From Oscarella lobularis (lineage: Eukaryota > Porifera > Homoscleromorpha > Homosclerophorida > Oscarellidae): a stretch of DNA of 64,000 bases. Position 1 is the stretch's first letter. Each line of letters begins with the position of its first letter. Location: assembly GCF_947507565.1 (NCBI RefSeq), contig NC_089188.1, positions 372,001 through 436,000 on the forward strand, written 5' to 3'. Position numbers and translations under genes: made by a program. The notes beneath the pieces are model-generated. The model made no database searches. It saw only the letters and a list, made by a program, of their open reading frames with translations, and was not told the origin of the DNA. Positions 12,664 to 23,590 of the stretch are shown here, piece after piece.

Positions 12664-13512
12664 AAATGATTGTCCCTAGTCAAAAGAGTATTAAATTAAT
12701 TAAATTAATATAAAAATTTCCTATAAAAGTACACCTGTTTATATTGATCTCTCGCCGTATCCTTATCCCCTTTAGTCGATCCATCTCCTTTTGTAATCCG
12801 TGTCCGGGTTTCCTTTCCTCCATCTTGTAGCCTTCCAAATGATTGTTCCTAGTCAAAAGAGTATTAAATTAGTCCTATAGGAGTGTACCTGTTTATATTG
12901 ATCCCTCGACGTGTCCTTGTCCCTTTAGTCGATCAATCTCGTTTTGTAATCCGTGTCCATGTTCCCTTTCCTTCATCCTGTAGCCAGCCTTCCAAATGAT
13001 TGTTCCTAGTCAAAAGAGTATTAAATTAGTCCTATAGGAGTGTACCTGTTTATATTGATCCCTCGCCGTGTCCTTATCCCCTCTAATCGATCCATCTCCT
13101 TTTGTAATCCGTGTCCGTGTTCCCTTTCCTCCATCCTGTAGCCTTCCAAATATTGTTCCTAGTCAAAAGAGTATTAAATTAATGTAAAAATGTCCTATAA
13201 AGTGTACCTGTATATATTGATCCCTCGCCGTGTCCTTATCCCCTTTAGTTGATCCATCTCCTTTTGTAATCCGTGTCCATGTTCCCTTTCCTTCATCCTG
13301 TAGCCAGCCTTCCCAATGATTGTTCCTAGTCAAAAGAGTATTAAATTAATGTAAAAATGTCCTATAAGAGTGTACCTGTTTATATTGATCCCTCTCCGTG
13401 TCCTTATCCCTTTAGTCGATCCATCTCCTCTTGTAATCCGTGTCCGTGTTCCCTTTCCTCCATCCTGTAGCCTTCCAAATGATTGTTCCTAGTCAAAAGA
13501 GTACTAAATTAT
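12664..13512. repeat. Satellite of ~150-175-bp units, five and a bit copies
   Basis: The marker CCTAGTCAAAAGAGTATTAA occurs at about 12675, 12848, 13006, 13158, 13324 and (one base changed) 13488, giving periods of 152-173 bp. Each unit also carries GTACCTGTTTATATTGATCC, then CCCTTTAG, TCGATCCATCTCC and CATCCTGTAG. The GTACCTG to TTTAG interval is about 50 nt and looks intron-like, but the rest of the unit has stops in all frames, so no coding is proposed. Confidence 0.85.
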
Positions 13513-13977
13513 TGAAGGAATGGGGATTACTAGGCTATACCTCATACCAGTGATCCTTCTTCCTGGTTGGTCCTAACATACGCAAAACAAAGCCCCTATA
13601 ACATATAAAACTAGGGTGTACTTATCTGATAGAATCCACTGGATGAATCCCATGAGCAAACAGACACTAACCAATAGAAAAATGAGTAACCAGACATCGT
13701 ACTATTTACTCCCCCAACAACGCCCCTCACGAGACCCTAACGAATGACATACCTGTTTATCTCTACTAGGGGACCATTCCCAAACATCCCAAAAAAAGAA
13801 CAAGTTTTAGTTTCGAAAAATGTCTCGGTTTGTCTAGCATGAAATTGAAGGTGTAACAGTAAAATATAAAGCAGAGTGCAACGTGAAGGAAAAAAGAGAA
13901 GGGTACTTGATGGTGATGATGATGAATATTATCATCGATGATCAAGTATTCTTCTCTTCGTCAATCATACAGAATAA
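13513..13977. other. Intergenic, short GATGATG hairpin
   Basis: Contains a small inverted segment around 13905-13955, where a repeated TGATGATGATGA is followed by TATCATCGATGATCA. Nothing else recognised. Confidence 0.3.
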
Positions 13978-14258
13978 TCACAAGGGACTGGCCAACTGTT
14001 CTCTCCTGTAATAAATTACAGTGAAATTACAAGAGACTGGCAAACTGTTCTCTAGTGTAATAAATTACAGGAAAATTACAAGGAACTTGCCAACTGTTCT
14101 CTAGTGTAATAAATTACAGGAAAATTACAAGGGACTGGCCAATTGTTCTTTCCTGTAATAAATTACAGAAAAACTAAAAGGGACTGGCCAACTGTTCTTT
14201 CCTGTAATAAATTACAGGAAATTACAAAGGACTGGCCAACTGTTCTCTCCTGTAATAA
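13978..14258. repeat. 50-bp satellite, six units
   Basis: Six units of about 50 bp carry GGGACTGGCCAACTGTTCTC followed by CTGTAATAAATTACAG. Unit starts are near 13984, 14034, 14084, 14131, 14181 and 14229. CTGTAATAAATTACAG is self-complementary, so every unit can form a small hairpin. Confidence 0.85.
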
Positions 14259-14470
14259 GACGGAGGAGAGACGAGCGTCGAAAGAGCAAAGGTTAAATTC
14301 GCTCTTTCGCGATGGGGAACGACTAAGACGCGTCCAAAGCACTGTCGCAGTGTCAGCTGTAGCTGTACCTTTAAACTGATCGATCGATTCACCTCTTTCA
14401 GGCTTTCCTTCGGTGTCGCGAGGCGAAAACTGCTCGTGAGACCCATTAGGAGGCCTCACTTGCTATCGAG
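14258..14470 (+). repeat. Dispersed ORF-bearing element, copy 1
   Basis: One frame is open through the copy and reads DGGETSVERA, then VKFALSRWG and finally VRPIRRPHLL. It aligns with copies at 14695-14948 (minus) and 33590-33835 (plus), which share the start DG-E, the DR/ER-x-x-DKF segment and the end (V)RP-RREPHFF. Nucleotide identity is patchy but the same frame stays open in all three. No known domain. Confidence 0.5.
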
Positions 14471-14694
14471 TCGTGTCATGAGCAATTTCGACTCACAAAC
14501 AGCAATAGAAGCTCGTTCGGAGAGCGGGACGAGTTCGATTCGGCTAGAAAATCCGCGAAAGCTGAATCAGCTGATGTCAAGTGACGTCTTGTCTATATCC
14601 GGGTGACTGTTGACGAAAAAGCAAAGTAAATCTTTTAGGATTAATTTTTTCGCCGTGCAATTTTTGCGGCAGTGAAATGGTGAACTTTTGCTAG

Positions 14695-14948
14695 ACGATG
14701 GCATTTTTTTTGAAAAAGTGAGGCTCCCTAAGGGGTCTCACTACTGTTTTGTGTTGCAAGGAGAAGGAAAAGCCAGCCGGCGCGAGTTGATCGTTTCGTT
14801 TTAAGGTACGGCTAAGACCTACAGAAAGACGACGCAGTCGACGCATTTGATGGCTTCTCCATGGCGCAGGGACGAATTTGTCCGTCGCTCTATCGAGGCT
14901 CGCCTCTCCTCCATCGTAAGTCGAAACCTCTTCTCCGTCAAGTCGCAA
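14695..14948 (-). repeat. Dispersed ORF-bearing element, copy 2
   Basis: On the minus strand the frame reads STYDGGEASLDRATDKFV and ends RPLREPHFFKK. It faces copy 1 at a distance of about 225 bp. The 3' word of all copies is near TTAGGGAGCCTCACTTTTT, which also occurs within the arms of the foldback element at 36.4-37.9 kb in diverged form. Confidence 0.5.
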
Positions 14949-15769
14949 ATGTAATATTAAGTCTTCTATGCAATTTATGCTTATCCCTCACGCAGAAACT
15001 AGAGTAGCCTCATACAAAGATTAATTAAATAATAACTCGCGCATCCAATACCGACAGCGTTCGATACTTAAGAGAATAAGAACGAAATGCTGTATCAGAA
15101 CAATTTGGTCAAAAAGTAAAACGGTTACTCGGATAAATGAATACTAGAAAAAAAGGAATGAAAGTTGGGTAACCTAGGATTTATGTTCTTTATGATCACG
15201 TGGTAATTAATCTTTTAGATAATCAACAATCAATACTACTTTGCCTAGGTTTCTTAGTCGAATGTACTGCTTTTTCTTCAAGGTTCTTTACAGTGCTGGT
15301 CATCTCTATCTCTTCTATATTCCAGAGCAGCGTTTTTACGTTTTCTTCAATGCCGTGTTATGCATGCTTTGCTTTCTCAATATATATTGGTAAGTGGCAT
15401 ATACAATTACTAGATAAATTATTGATTTTTCTCTTTCAAGGTTTTATTATATAATTAAAGTTGCTTTACGTATTATTTACGGTCAAGAGGTCAAGGACTC
15501 TAGTAATATTGACGACGAAAAAAAGAGAGATTGAGACATACACCGTCTTTTAGTTCCTAAGCTTATTATCGTGTTCTTTTTTCTTCACGCTGCCGTTGCA
15601 TTCGCTTTTGTTCCTCTTTTTGCACGGAATGTGGAATTGTAAACAGGGCCACATGCTAATTACACTAAAATCCCGGACATTTTTCATTAATTGGTTGATT
15701 ATTGATTATTGGTCACTTTTTAATGGTAAAATCATTTTTAGGTTATTAAAAAGCGGTTAGAAATATAAT
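14949..15769. other. AT-rich intergenic stretch
   Basis: An 84-codon frame at 15200-15454 (+) is rich in Phe, Ser and Leu but matches no family I know, and the composition is AT-rich non-coding-like. Nothing else recognised. Confidence 0.3.
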
Positions 15770-16257
15770 TGTAAATTTGGTAAAGCCTAGGAGTGTCGGT
15801 GCCACTGCTAGGACTAAAAAGGGTATAGGCTGGCGGTCCCCCAGTGCTGGTGGTGGTTGTGATGCTACTGCTGCTGGTAGTGCTGCTGCTGGTGCTGGTG
15901 CTGCTGGTGCTGGTGGTGCTGCTGCTGGTGCTGGTGCTGCTGGTGCTGGTGGTGCTGGTGCTGGTGCTGATGCTGGTGCAGGTGCTGCAGGTGCTGCGGC
16001 TGGTGCTGGGAGGGTGTTGCTTTGATGGTGATACTGCTCCTGATCCTACCTAAGCTAACCTAGCTACCTAGCTAACTGGCTACCTAGCTACCTAGCTATT
16101 ATTACATAAAATTAAATTAATTTTTTAATTTATTTATACATTTATTTATCTGTTCCTTGAAAGGTGTGCCGCTTTCGTTGTCGTCCTTGTCCTGGTCGTC
16201 GTCCTGGTCGTCGTCCACGGCGTCGTCCTCGGCGTCGTCCTCGTCGCTGGTGGTGGT

Positions 16258-16316
<59 letters not shown>

Positions 16317-16377
16317 CTGGTGGTGGTGGTGCTGCTGCTGCTGCTGCTGCCGCTGACGGTGCTTGTGGTGGTGGTGC

Positions 16378-16445
<68 letters not shown>

Positions 16446-16452
16446 GTGGGGC

Positions 16453-16505
<53 letters not shown>

Positions 16506-16567
16506 GTGGGGCTGCTGCTGGTGCTGCTGCTGCTGCTGCTGCTGGTGTTGCTGCTGCTGCTGCTGCA

Positions 16568-16619
<52 letters not shown>

Positions 16620-16679
16620 GTGCTGCTGCTGCTGCTGGTGCTGGTGCTGGTGCTGGTGCTGGTGCTGGTGCTAGTGCTG

Positions 16680-16778
<99 letters not shown>

Positions 16779-17110
16779 CTGCTGCTGGTGGTGGTGCTGC
16801 TGCTGGTGCTGCTGCTGCTGCTTCTGGGAGGGTGTTGATTTGATGGTGATGCTGTTCCTGATCGTACCTAGGCTAACCTAGCTATCTAGCTACCTAGCTA
16901 CCTAGCTATTATTACATAAAAATTAATTAATTAATTAATTAATTAATTAATTAATGTATTAATGTATTAATATATCTGTACCTTGAAAAGATGTGCCGCT
17001 TTTGTTGTCGCCCTCCTCGTCCTCGGCGTCGTCCTCGTCGGCGTCGTCCGCGTCGTCGTTCTCGGCGTCGTCCTCGGCGTCGTCCTCGGCGTCGTCATCG
17101 GATCGCCTCG
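15770..17110 (-). repeat. Two tandem copies of the inverted composite repeat module
   Basis: Two near-identical units, about 815 bp apart, each contain a GCT-rich tract, GGGAGGGTGTTG, TTTGATGGTGAT, CCTAGCTA minisatellite, an AT-rich stretch and a GTCGTCCTCG tract. Read on the minus strand this is: acidic exon-like tract (Asp/Glu/Ala), donor, AT-rich intron with TAGCTAGG repeats, acceptor, GCA tract. That is the same order as 6841-9410 on the plus strand. In the outer copy the donor is intact (TTTTCAAG|GTACAG at about 16978-16991); in the inner copy the same place reads TTTCAAG|GAACAG, so the donor is lost. Confidence 0.8.
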
Positions 17111-18072
17111 TGCAAAAGCACGTGTTTTATCACGTGACGGGCTTCGACCAATCAATAGCGTGCAGGAGGAATGTCTAATGCTGAAGCGTGATTGGTGCGG
17201 CTTGGTCATGTGAAGCAGTTGGGTCCAGACTGTAGTCAGGTCACCTGACCCTTGCACGTGACCGTGGCATAGGGTCAGGTCAATCGGGAGGGGGGGATGT
17301 TTGCACCCCGCACTGTGGAGTGCGGCCCAATCACAGGCCGAGTTGTCTGTGACGTAGGGGCCAATTAGCTGTTCTAACCGTTTATAGCCCTCGAATGTTT
17401 TTATAGGAGTAGCGATGAGCGATCCAGGTCGATCGCACGCTTAAGCCATCCAATCGTACGCGATCGTAAGCGAAAACGTGGCGATCGTACGCGAAAGAAA
17501 GCAATGTAGTACGCGAAAACGACGAACTCCTCTGCTGCGGAGCTCGTCGCTTCTGCGTACGATCGCCTAGACGTTCCAATTCTCCCCTAGTTGTCTCGCT
17601 TTTGCGATGTCGAAGCTGTGACGTAGGGCGTCTCTAATAACTTAATTCGTTTAGCGCGTACCGCATGCAACACTTGGACCATGCGCGTTTGGCCAGACCC
17701 TTCCTCCCGAGCGAAGGGTGTGGCCTCCAGACTATCCAGACTGTGGGTCGAGATGCGAGCGCCCGTATGCGAAGCGCGCGCTAGACCGACCCGCAGTCTG
17801 GATCCTCGAGACTAGGCCACGCGAGGCTAGCTCAGCGCGCTGCGACTCCCGGCTGTCTCGAAAAAGATCGGAAGACGTTGGCCTCGCGGGTTTGTGCACT
17901 AGGTATTTCAAACTGTTTACCTAACAGCTGCTGTACGCGTTTAGTCTTCTACACCCAATTTGCCAACATCAAATGCTCAGCGAGAATACAAGGCAGACAT
18001 CAACACAAACCAACATCAACACTTAGCAGCATGCAAGCGAAGTTCTGCTCCCGGTTCAGCGAGCCTTTTGAT
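17111..18072. promoter_or_regulatory. CpG-rich region with GATCGTACGCGAA repeats
   Basis: The word GCGATCGTACGCGAAA and variants occur several times at about 17450-17570. CACGTG sites lie at about 17119, 17133 and 17256. The region is CG-rich to about 17880 and sits upstream of the minus-strand composite module, so it could be a promoter. No protein domain is seen in its open frames. Confidence 0.3.
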
Positions 18073-18978
18073 TCAGTCACGAACCCAAACGCGGTGGAGC
18101 GTGCTGTATGTGTTACCGTCGAAATTGTCGCATTCGAATCTTTTATAGTCCGGAGAGATTCCCCAGTGATAAGTTCCACCCTTCCAGAAAGGAAAGTCGG
18201 TAAAACCAGGAGTAGACGATTTTGTTGCCCAAATGTTATTGGTAGCTTTGGGCAAATAGGCTGTGTGGCCTTTCAGAGGCGTAAAGCATTGTCTGTTCAG
18301 AATTCGTGAACATTATTCACTCGACGAAAAACATACTTACGTCCAGTCGCTGACAGAAAAATGCAACCTTCCATCGTAAGCTGTTTCAATTATGCCAGGG
18401 TGGGAAGTCTTGAAGTTCATCACTCTATTATGAGCATTCGTTTGGCAATAAAACAATAACTCATTAGCCCACCTAGAAAATAGAAAATTAAAATGATTAT
18501 CAAGATATCGGGACTCATTTATATATTCCATTCACAAAAAAAGTCACTTTCTGCGTGTTTACGCACTCGCGTGATATTTGCAAATTATCAAGTAGTTGGT
18601 GAGAATAGCCATTTGGATGTGTTGGAAGATTTACAATAACCGGATTATTTTGTTTAGGATCATGGTCGTAGGCGTAGAGAAGCATCCATCCGCCTCCATC
18701 CATTTCCATGTCGCAATAAACCTACGGTAAAAACCTGCCCCCAATATACAGTTAAATATTTGAAAGCTTCACGTGAAATGGTTTTGGCGTTCCAGGTGGT
18801 TGAATGAAGTATATTCCTGAAGGGCATACCATTTTGACCATCCTGATAGCCTTGCACGACGCGGCAGGTTTGGGGTAGACCCCGGACAGCCGGTTTTGTT
18901 GACTTGATCTGGAAAACTCTCTGCGTGCGCAGCAGAGAGTGCAGCAATGAGCAAAAGAAGAGCGAAAGACCCAGGCAT
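18073..18978 (-). CDS. Secreted fibrinogen-related (FReD-like) protein
   Basis: Four exons on minus: 18978-18773, 18721-18567, 18472-18341 and 18292-18073. The product starts with a signal peptide (MPGSFALLLLIAALSAA, cleavage near AHA). The fibrinogen C-terminal-like start follows (CPSGIYFIQPPGTPKPFH, VYCDMEMDGGGWMLLYAY), then LLFYCQTNAHNRVMNFKTS, FPFWKGGTYHWGI and a C-terminal HRVWVRD. Such domains act as extracellular recognition or lectin modules. Introns are 51, 94 and 48 nt and phases agree, choosing GTGCGT as the second donor. One problem is visible: in exon 1 the signal peptide and the fibrinogen part lie in different frames, so a single base near CCGGGGTC (about 18882) would be missing. 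It is either a base error in a G run or a broken start. A TATA box lies about 50 bp upstream. Confidence 0.75.
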
Positions 18979-19027
18979 TGACTCGGCTTCTGTAATTCTG
19001 CAATGAACGGGGTAGAGTCAGGCTCGA

Positions 19028-19036
19028 TATTTATAG
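19028..19036 (-). promoter_or_regulatory. TATA box of the fibrinogen-related gene
   Basis: On the minus strand the sequence reads CTATAAATA, 50 bp before the ATG at 18978. The distance and orientation fit a core promoter of the downstream gene. Confidence 0.55.
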
Positions 19037-19046
19037 GTGCGTACCG

Positions 19047-19604
19047 TCCGTCCCTCTCAGCATGCATATGACCATATCGGGTTATGCTTAGCAAAGTGCC
19101 CTTTCTGCTTCCTCCAACAGCACTGCATGGTATGACCATAGTAGGCTATGCTGAGCAAATCGAATGAACTTAATTGCATGAAGCAAAACATGCAGATCTC
19201 TCACCTTCACGATGCTCTTACCGCATTTAGCAATACCGTAGTTTCACAAATTTTCGTTTTACATTAATTTTCGTACAACGTGCAGTGTACGAAAATAAAG
19301 CTGTACGAAAAGGAAAAAATATGTATAATATATGTCGTAAAAGGAGCAGTGTACGAAAATAAAGCTGTACAAAATATTACAAAACGAAATATTTCAAGGC
19401 GAAAATTTGTGAAACTACGGTACTATGGGATAACCATTCCGTCCGTCCCTCTCAGCATGCATATGACCATATCGGGCTATGCTTAGCAAAGCGCCCTTTC
19501 TGCTTCCTCCTACAGCACTGGTATGAGGCTATGCTTAGCAAATGGAATGAACTTAATTGCATGAAGCAAAACAGATCTCTCACCTTCACGATGCTCTTAC
19601 CACT
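19047..19604. repeat. Direct repeat of ~170 bp flanking a MITE
   Basis: Segment 19047-19230 recurs at 19437-19604. Both contain CCGTCCGTCCCTCTCAGCAT, CTATGCT(T/G)AGCAAA, GAATGAACTTAATTGCATGA and TCACCTTCACGATGCTCTTA. The MITE at 19234-19422 lies between the two copies. Confidence 0.8.
19234..19422. mobile_element. Mariner-like MITE with TA target duplication
   Basis: A 189-bp element has 21-bp perfect terminal inverted repeats, CCGTAGTTTCACAAATTTTCG and its complement, and is flanked by TA on both sides. The interior is AT-rich, with GTGTACGAAAATAAAGCTGT repeated twice, and has no coding capacity. TA duplication plus short inverted repeats is typical of Tc1/mariner-derived elements. Confidence 0.8.
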
Positions 19605-20169
19605 CACGGAGCTTTGCATTACGACGGGTTGGCGTTTCTCGACAATTCAACTTATCCAACAGAATTTTTAGTGGCTTCCGAAATGAGCGGCAGCCGTCAA
19701 CCTTTAGCACTAGCGGAGCAACGGAATAAGCGCTTATTGCTCACAAACGACGTCCCTAACCCTCTATCTGATCGCTTTAAGATACCTCACATCTTTCTCG
19801 GAAAAAGGATTCCTATATAGTTAGATATGTTTCTTTAGCTAATTAGACCAATGAGGCTCGCCAAGTGTGTGTGTGTGAAGCCAGTGAAATAATGTTTTTC
19901 CTTCATGACTTCCTTACGCAACGCTAGCTTCAGCAGAAGTGCTCTGATACTAGCAGTCGCTGCGCAGTGACAGATGAAACAGAGTCCTTGAGTTTTTTGA
20001 AGTGTGGAGCTGCGCGCTGCATGTCTCCGCCAGCCGTCGACCAATTATAAAACACGCTGCAGGTGTTTGAAAGTGAAGGCGACAGACCCTGTAGATTGTT
20101 AGGGAAAAAGAAGTAAACTTCCACCTTCAGTCTGAGATTAGCTTGCTTCGACATGGTTTCAGGTGATGG
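19605..20169. other. Intergenic stretch with unrecognised open frames
   Basis: Open frames of 74-87 codons occur on both strands (19557-19820 plus, 19930-20154 minus), without any domain or signal sequence that I recognise. Confidence 0.3.
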
Positions 20170-20586
20170 TATAGACTAACTAGTTACTTAGGAAGCCGCA
20201 AAATCGACTTCGCCAAGGGGAACCCGCTCTTCGCGCATATTGACATTGCCATCGCACGAAAAGAGGGACTCGCCGAGGCGAGGATCTAGGACGAGTGGAT
20301 GAATAAGCGGGAATTTCGACGCCCTCGTCGAGAACTAAGACGTACGATGTCGACGTCGATCAGTTCTATCGACAAAGGAACATTGCGAAGGAATTCGGAG
20401 GATCGATCGGCCGCTTGGGATAGAAGACCTTCCTTGCGGATTAGTGACGTCGTCAGGTGAAGAATGTCACACGCGCGCATGCTCAGAGTTTTTGCCAGAT
20501 TCTCTTGCATTCTTTGATGAAGACACTGAGAGATCTCGTCGCATTAGTTGCCGGCGATGCTGGAATTATTGGTTCGGCATCCGTAC
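20170..20586. pseudogene. Remnant of the BTB/SDR duplication block
   Basis: At 20195-20440 the plus strand resembles the antisense of the BTB exon at 35900-36110 (CGCATATTGACATTG, GGAATTTCGACGCC, ATCGATCGG). At 20516-20585 it matches the first exon start of the SDR gene: ATGAAGACACTGAGAGATCT, then GTTGCCGGCGATGCTGG. The same BTB-remnant to SDR order occurs at 39.8-40.1 and 54.96-55.2 kb. The SDR part stops after about 23 codons, where the TCATGAG-rich repeat begins. Confidence 0.7.
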
Positions 20587-20830
20587 GGAAAATGTCATGA
20601 GTTCTCATGATTTCTCGTGACGCGAGAAATCATGAGAAGTGATGAGTGCTCATGAGAGACACATGAGAAATCATGAAACTCAAATAGAAACTCATGAGTC
20701 ATGAGGCGAGTCATGAGAACCTCACGAACGTTGATGCGATCTCATGAGTATTAGCTTATCTCACAAGTTGTCATGAGAAAAGCACTCTCTCATGAGTTTT
20801 CACTTCACAAACTGTCGCGAGTTCCCACTA
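20583..20830. repeat. TCATGAG-rich palindromic repeat, copy 1
   Basis: The segment opens with CCGTACGGAAAAT and then carries about 15 occurrences of TCATGAG, CTCATGA or closely related words, many as CTCATGAG palindromes. A second copy with the same opening word is at 24848-25060. Confidence 0.7.
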
Positions 20831-21081
20831 CATTTAGCTATTATCTGTGATTTAGCTAAAGCCTCTAGATGTGTCAGCACCACGGGAGAGGCAGAAAACA
20901 GAAAAATTGCATTCGGAATTTATTCATGACGTTAGATCGATTTACCGCACAGATAGAAGCTTCTTTACGTCAGGGATATGATAACCGTTGGTTGCAAAGT
21001 TTGTTTAATTTATAAGGAATGGTACACACATTTGAAGTCATGCAGACATCACTTAGTCACGTGATCTAGACGATGAATGAA
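20831..21081. other. Link without recognised feature
   Basis: No coding pattern or repeat recognised between the TCATGAG cluster and the inverted-repeat element. Confidence 0.3.
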
Positions 21082-21995
21082 CCAGAGATAGAGAAGGAAA
21101 GGGATAGGTAACTCGCGCTATCACGTGATATTTCTCTGACGCCAGGTTTGAAGCCGGATAATCCCGGATGCGTTCATTACTAGGGGCCATAAATGATTCG
21201 ATATTTTATACTTTTGAACTGTTTTGCAGCCTGTGGTGGGAAAACGTTCTTTATGTATGCGCTACTGTAAAAACCTCCGCAGAATTGTAAAAGTTACTAG
21301 CTCGTTTTCGATCGCCAAAGGTTAGGTGAACTTTTGCTTACTCCCAGACCTACGTAAATGGGTCTAGAAGTTTTTTGATGGCGGAATAAACGACGCAAGG
21401 CATAACTGCAAAGAAGTAAAAGTGACGTGAGGAAACTAGCTCTATTCTCTCTCTAGGGCAAGCTAGTCTCTTCCGAATAGCCTCACGCACTACGTCTATG
21501 ATGGTACTATCATAGAAGCGTCGCTGTTTTTGCAGTAGCCACAGCAAAAGACCGTCAGAGGGAGCAAAACTTTAGATGCTAAACACGCCCATGCATATAA
21601 CGTGACGTGTTCTCTCGTAGCTTCGGAACAGCAGCTGCCTTGGCCGTAGGAATGAACGAAAGCGCTAAAGCAATGAATTGTGCTTCTTATTCACCCATCG
21701 AAAGGCTTCTAGAGTCATCGACGTGCGAGTGGGAGGGAGCACAAGTCCGCGTGTCACGTGGCGATCGAAACGGGCTTCCGAACTCTACAATTCTGCGGAG
21801 GTTTTTACAGTAGCGCATACATAAGGAACGTTTTCCCACCACAGGCTGCAAAACAGTTCAAAAGTATTAACTATCGAATCATTTATGGCCCCTAGTAATG
21901 AACGCATCCGGGATTTTTTGGCTTCAAACCTGGCGTCAGAGAAATGTCACGTGATAGCGCGAGTTACCTATCCCTCTCCTTCTTTATCTCTGAAC
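21082..21995. mobile_element. Foldback element with ~210-bp inverted arms
   Basis: Left arm 21082-21290 and right arm 21786-21995 are near-perfect inverted copies. Shared words include GATAGGTAACTCGCGC, TATCACGTGA, CTCTGACGCCAGG and TTTTACAGTAGCGCATACAT. The 495-bp interior holds CG-containing promoter-like sequence and short unrecognised frames only. No transposase is seen, so it is probably a non-autonomous DNA transposon. Confidence 0.8.
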
Positions 21996-21998
21996 TAG

Positions 21999-23590
21999 CA
22001 GTCAACCCGGCTTCGCCCGGGTATTGGTCTTACTAATAGCTTTCCCTCTTTTTCTGAAAGTTCTCCTTCCCAGCGGTGAATATGCATCATGCCGCTGATA
22101 TGGCCTCCCGTAGTGTGAAAGGGCAGGGAACTCCAAATTGAAAACTCCTATTAGAGACTCAGTTCCTAACTCTGACTTGAATATTAGTATTAGACAGCAG
22201 TCTCTGACTCCGGCTTGATTATTTCTGTTATATAAACAGTCGATGCCTAGCTCCAGCTTCATTATTTCTGTGTTACAGTATTAGCGTTGGCATATTACCC
22301 ATATTAACCTCTGGAGGACAGAACTTCCATCAATGAGAGCCGGAGTCAGATAAAAGGTCCTCAGATACCCAGTCCCTAGCTAACTCCGTCCCAATCAAAT
22401 CTATTAGATACTCAGTCCCTAACTCCGGTTTTAATAAATAGATACTCCAGTAGTTCCTGATCGACTCTTGCTTGATTATTTCTGTTATCAAAACAGTCCC
22501 TAACTCCAGGTACTCGCCTCTAGGCACAAACACCCTGATAAATTATTATAGGAGGGAAGGCTAGCAGTCAAGGTCTTACTAATAGCTTTCCCTCTTCTAA
22601 AAGTTCTCCTTCCCTGCGGTGAATATGCATCATGCATATAGACCGCTTATATGGCCTCCCGTAGTGTGAGAAACGCATAGGGGAACAAAAAGAAGAAAGG
22701 ACAGGGAACTCCAATTTGACAGTTCCTATTAGACACTCAGTTCCTAACTCCGACTTGAATATTTCTATTAGAAATCAGTCTCTGACTCCTGCTTGAATAT
22801 TCCTGTTATGTAAACAGTCGATTCCTTGCTCCAGCTGTGTTATTAGCGTTGGTTACACTACTGCATGCACTACGGGAAGGTCCACACGCATATTAACCTC
22901 TGGGGGAGAGAACTTCCAGCAATGAGAGCCGGAGTCAGAAAAAAGAGAGACACGAACGTCCTCAGATACACATTCCCTATAACTCCGGCCCAATGAAGTC
23001 TATCAGATACTCAGTCCCTAACTCCAGCTTTATTCGATAGACACTCCAGTAGTCCCTAGCTTCATTATTTCTGTCACTAATACCGTCCCCTAACTCCAGG
23101 TACTCGCCTCCAGACACAATCACCCTGTCCATAAATCATTATAGGAGGGAAGGTCTCTACTTGACAATTCCTATTAGATACTCAGTTCCTAACCGTGACT
23201 TGACTATTTCTATTAGAAATCGGTGTCTGGCTCCGGATTGATTATTTCTGTTATTTAAACAGTCGATCCCTAACTCCAGCTTCAATCTGTGATATTAGCG
23301 TTGGTTACACAACGGCCAGCACTACGGGAAAGTCCATACGCATGTTTAACCTTTAACTTTCAGCAATGAGAGCCGGAGTCAGAAAAAAGGTCCTCAGATA
23401 CCCAGTCCCTAACTCCGGCCCAATCAAATCTATCTCAGTCCCTAACTCCGGCTTCATTAAATAGATACTCCAGTAGTCCCTGACTCTAGCTCGATTATTT
23501 ATTGTTATCAAAACAGTTCCGAACTCCAGGTACTCGCCTCAAGGCACAAACACCCGGATAAATTATTATAAGAGGGAAGGCCTCTGCTTG
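21999..23590. repeat. Satellite of ~540-bp units, nearly three copies
   Basis: Units start near 21999, 22560 and 23150. Each has CTCAGTTCCTAACTCYGACTT, TTATTTCTGTTAT..AAACAGTCGAT, ATTAGCGTTGG, GAGAGCCGGAGTCAGA, AGTCCCTAACTCCGG and TACTCGCCTC. Sub-repeats of about 30 bp around CAGTCCCTAACTCCGG are nested inside. The left edge carries a CCCGGCTTCGCCCGGG hairpin. Confidence 0.8.

Noticed and set aside
12664-14258. CRISPR array
   Set aside because: Units are contiguous tandem repeats without unique spacers, in a eukaryotic context.
16157-16843. Long Ala, Leu and Cys frames on the plus strand
   Set aside because: Three overlapping frames over the same (GCT)n tract cannot all be genes. The splice-like signals of the module lie on the minus strand.
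21350-21813. Transposase within the 21-kb foldback element
   Set aside because: Frames of 65-68 codons on either strand show no DDE or other catalytic pattern.
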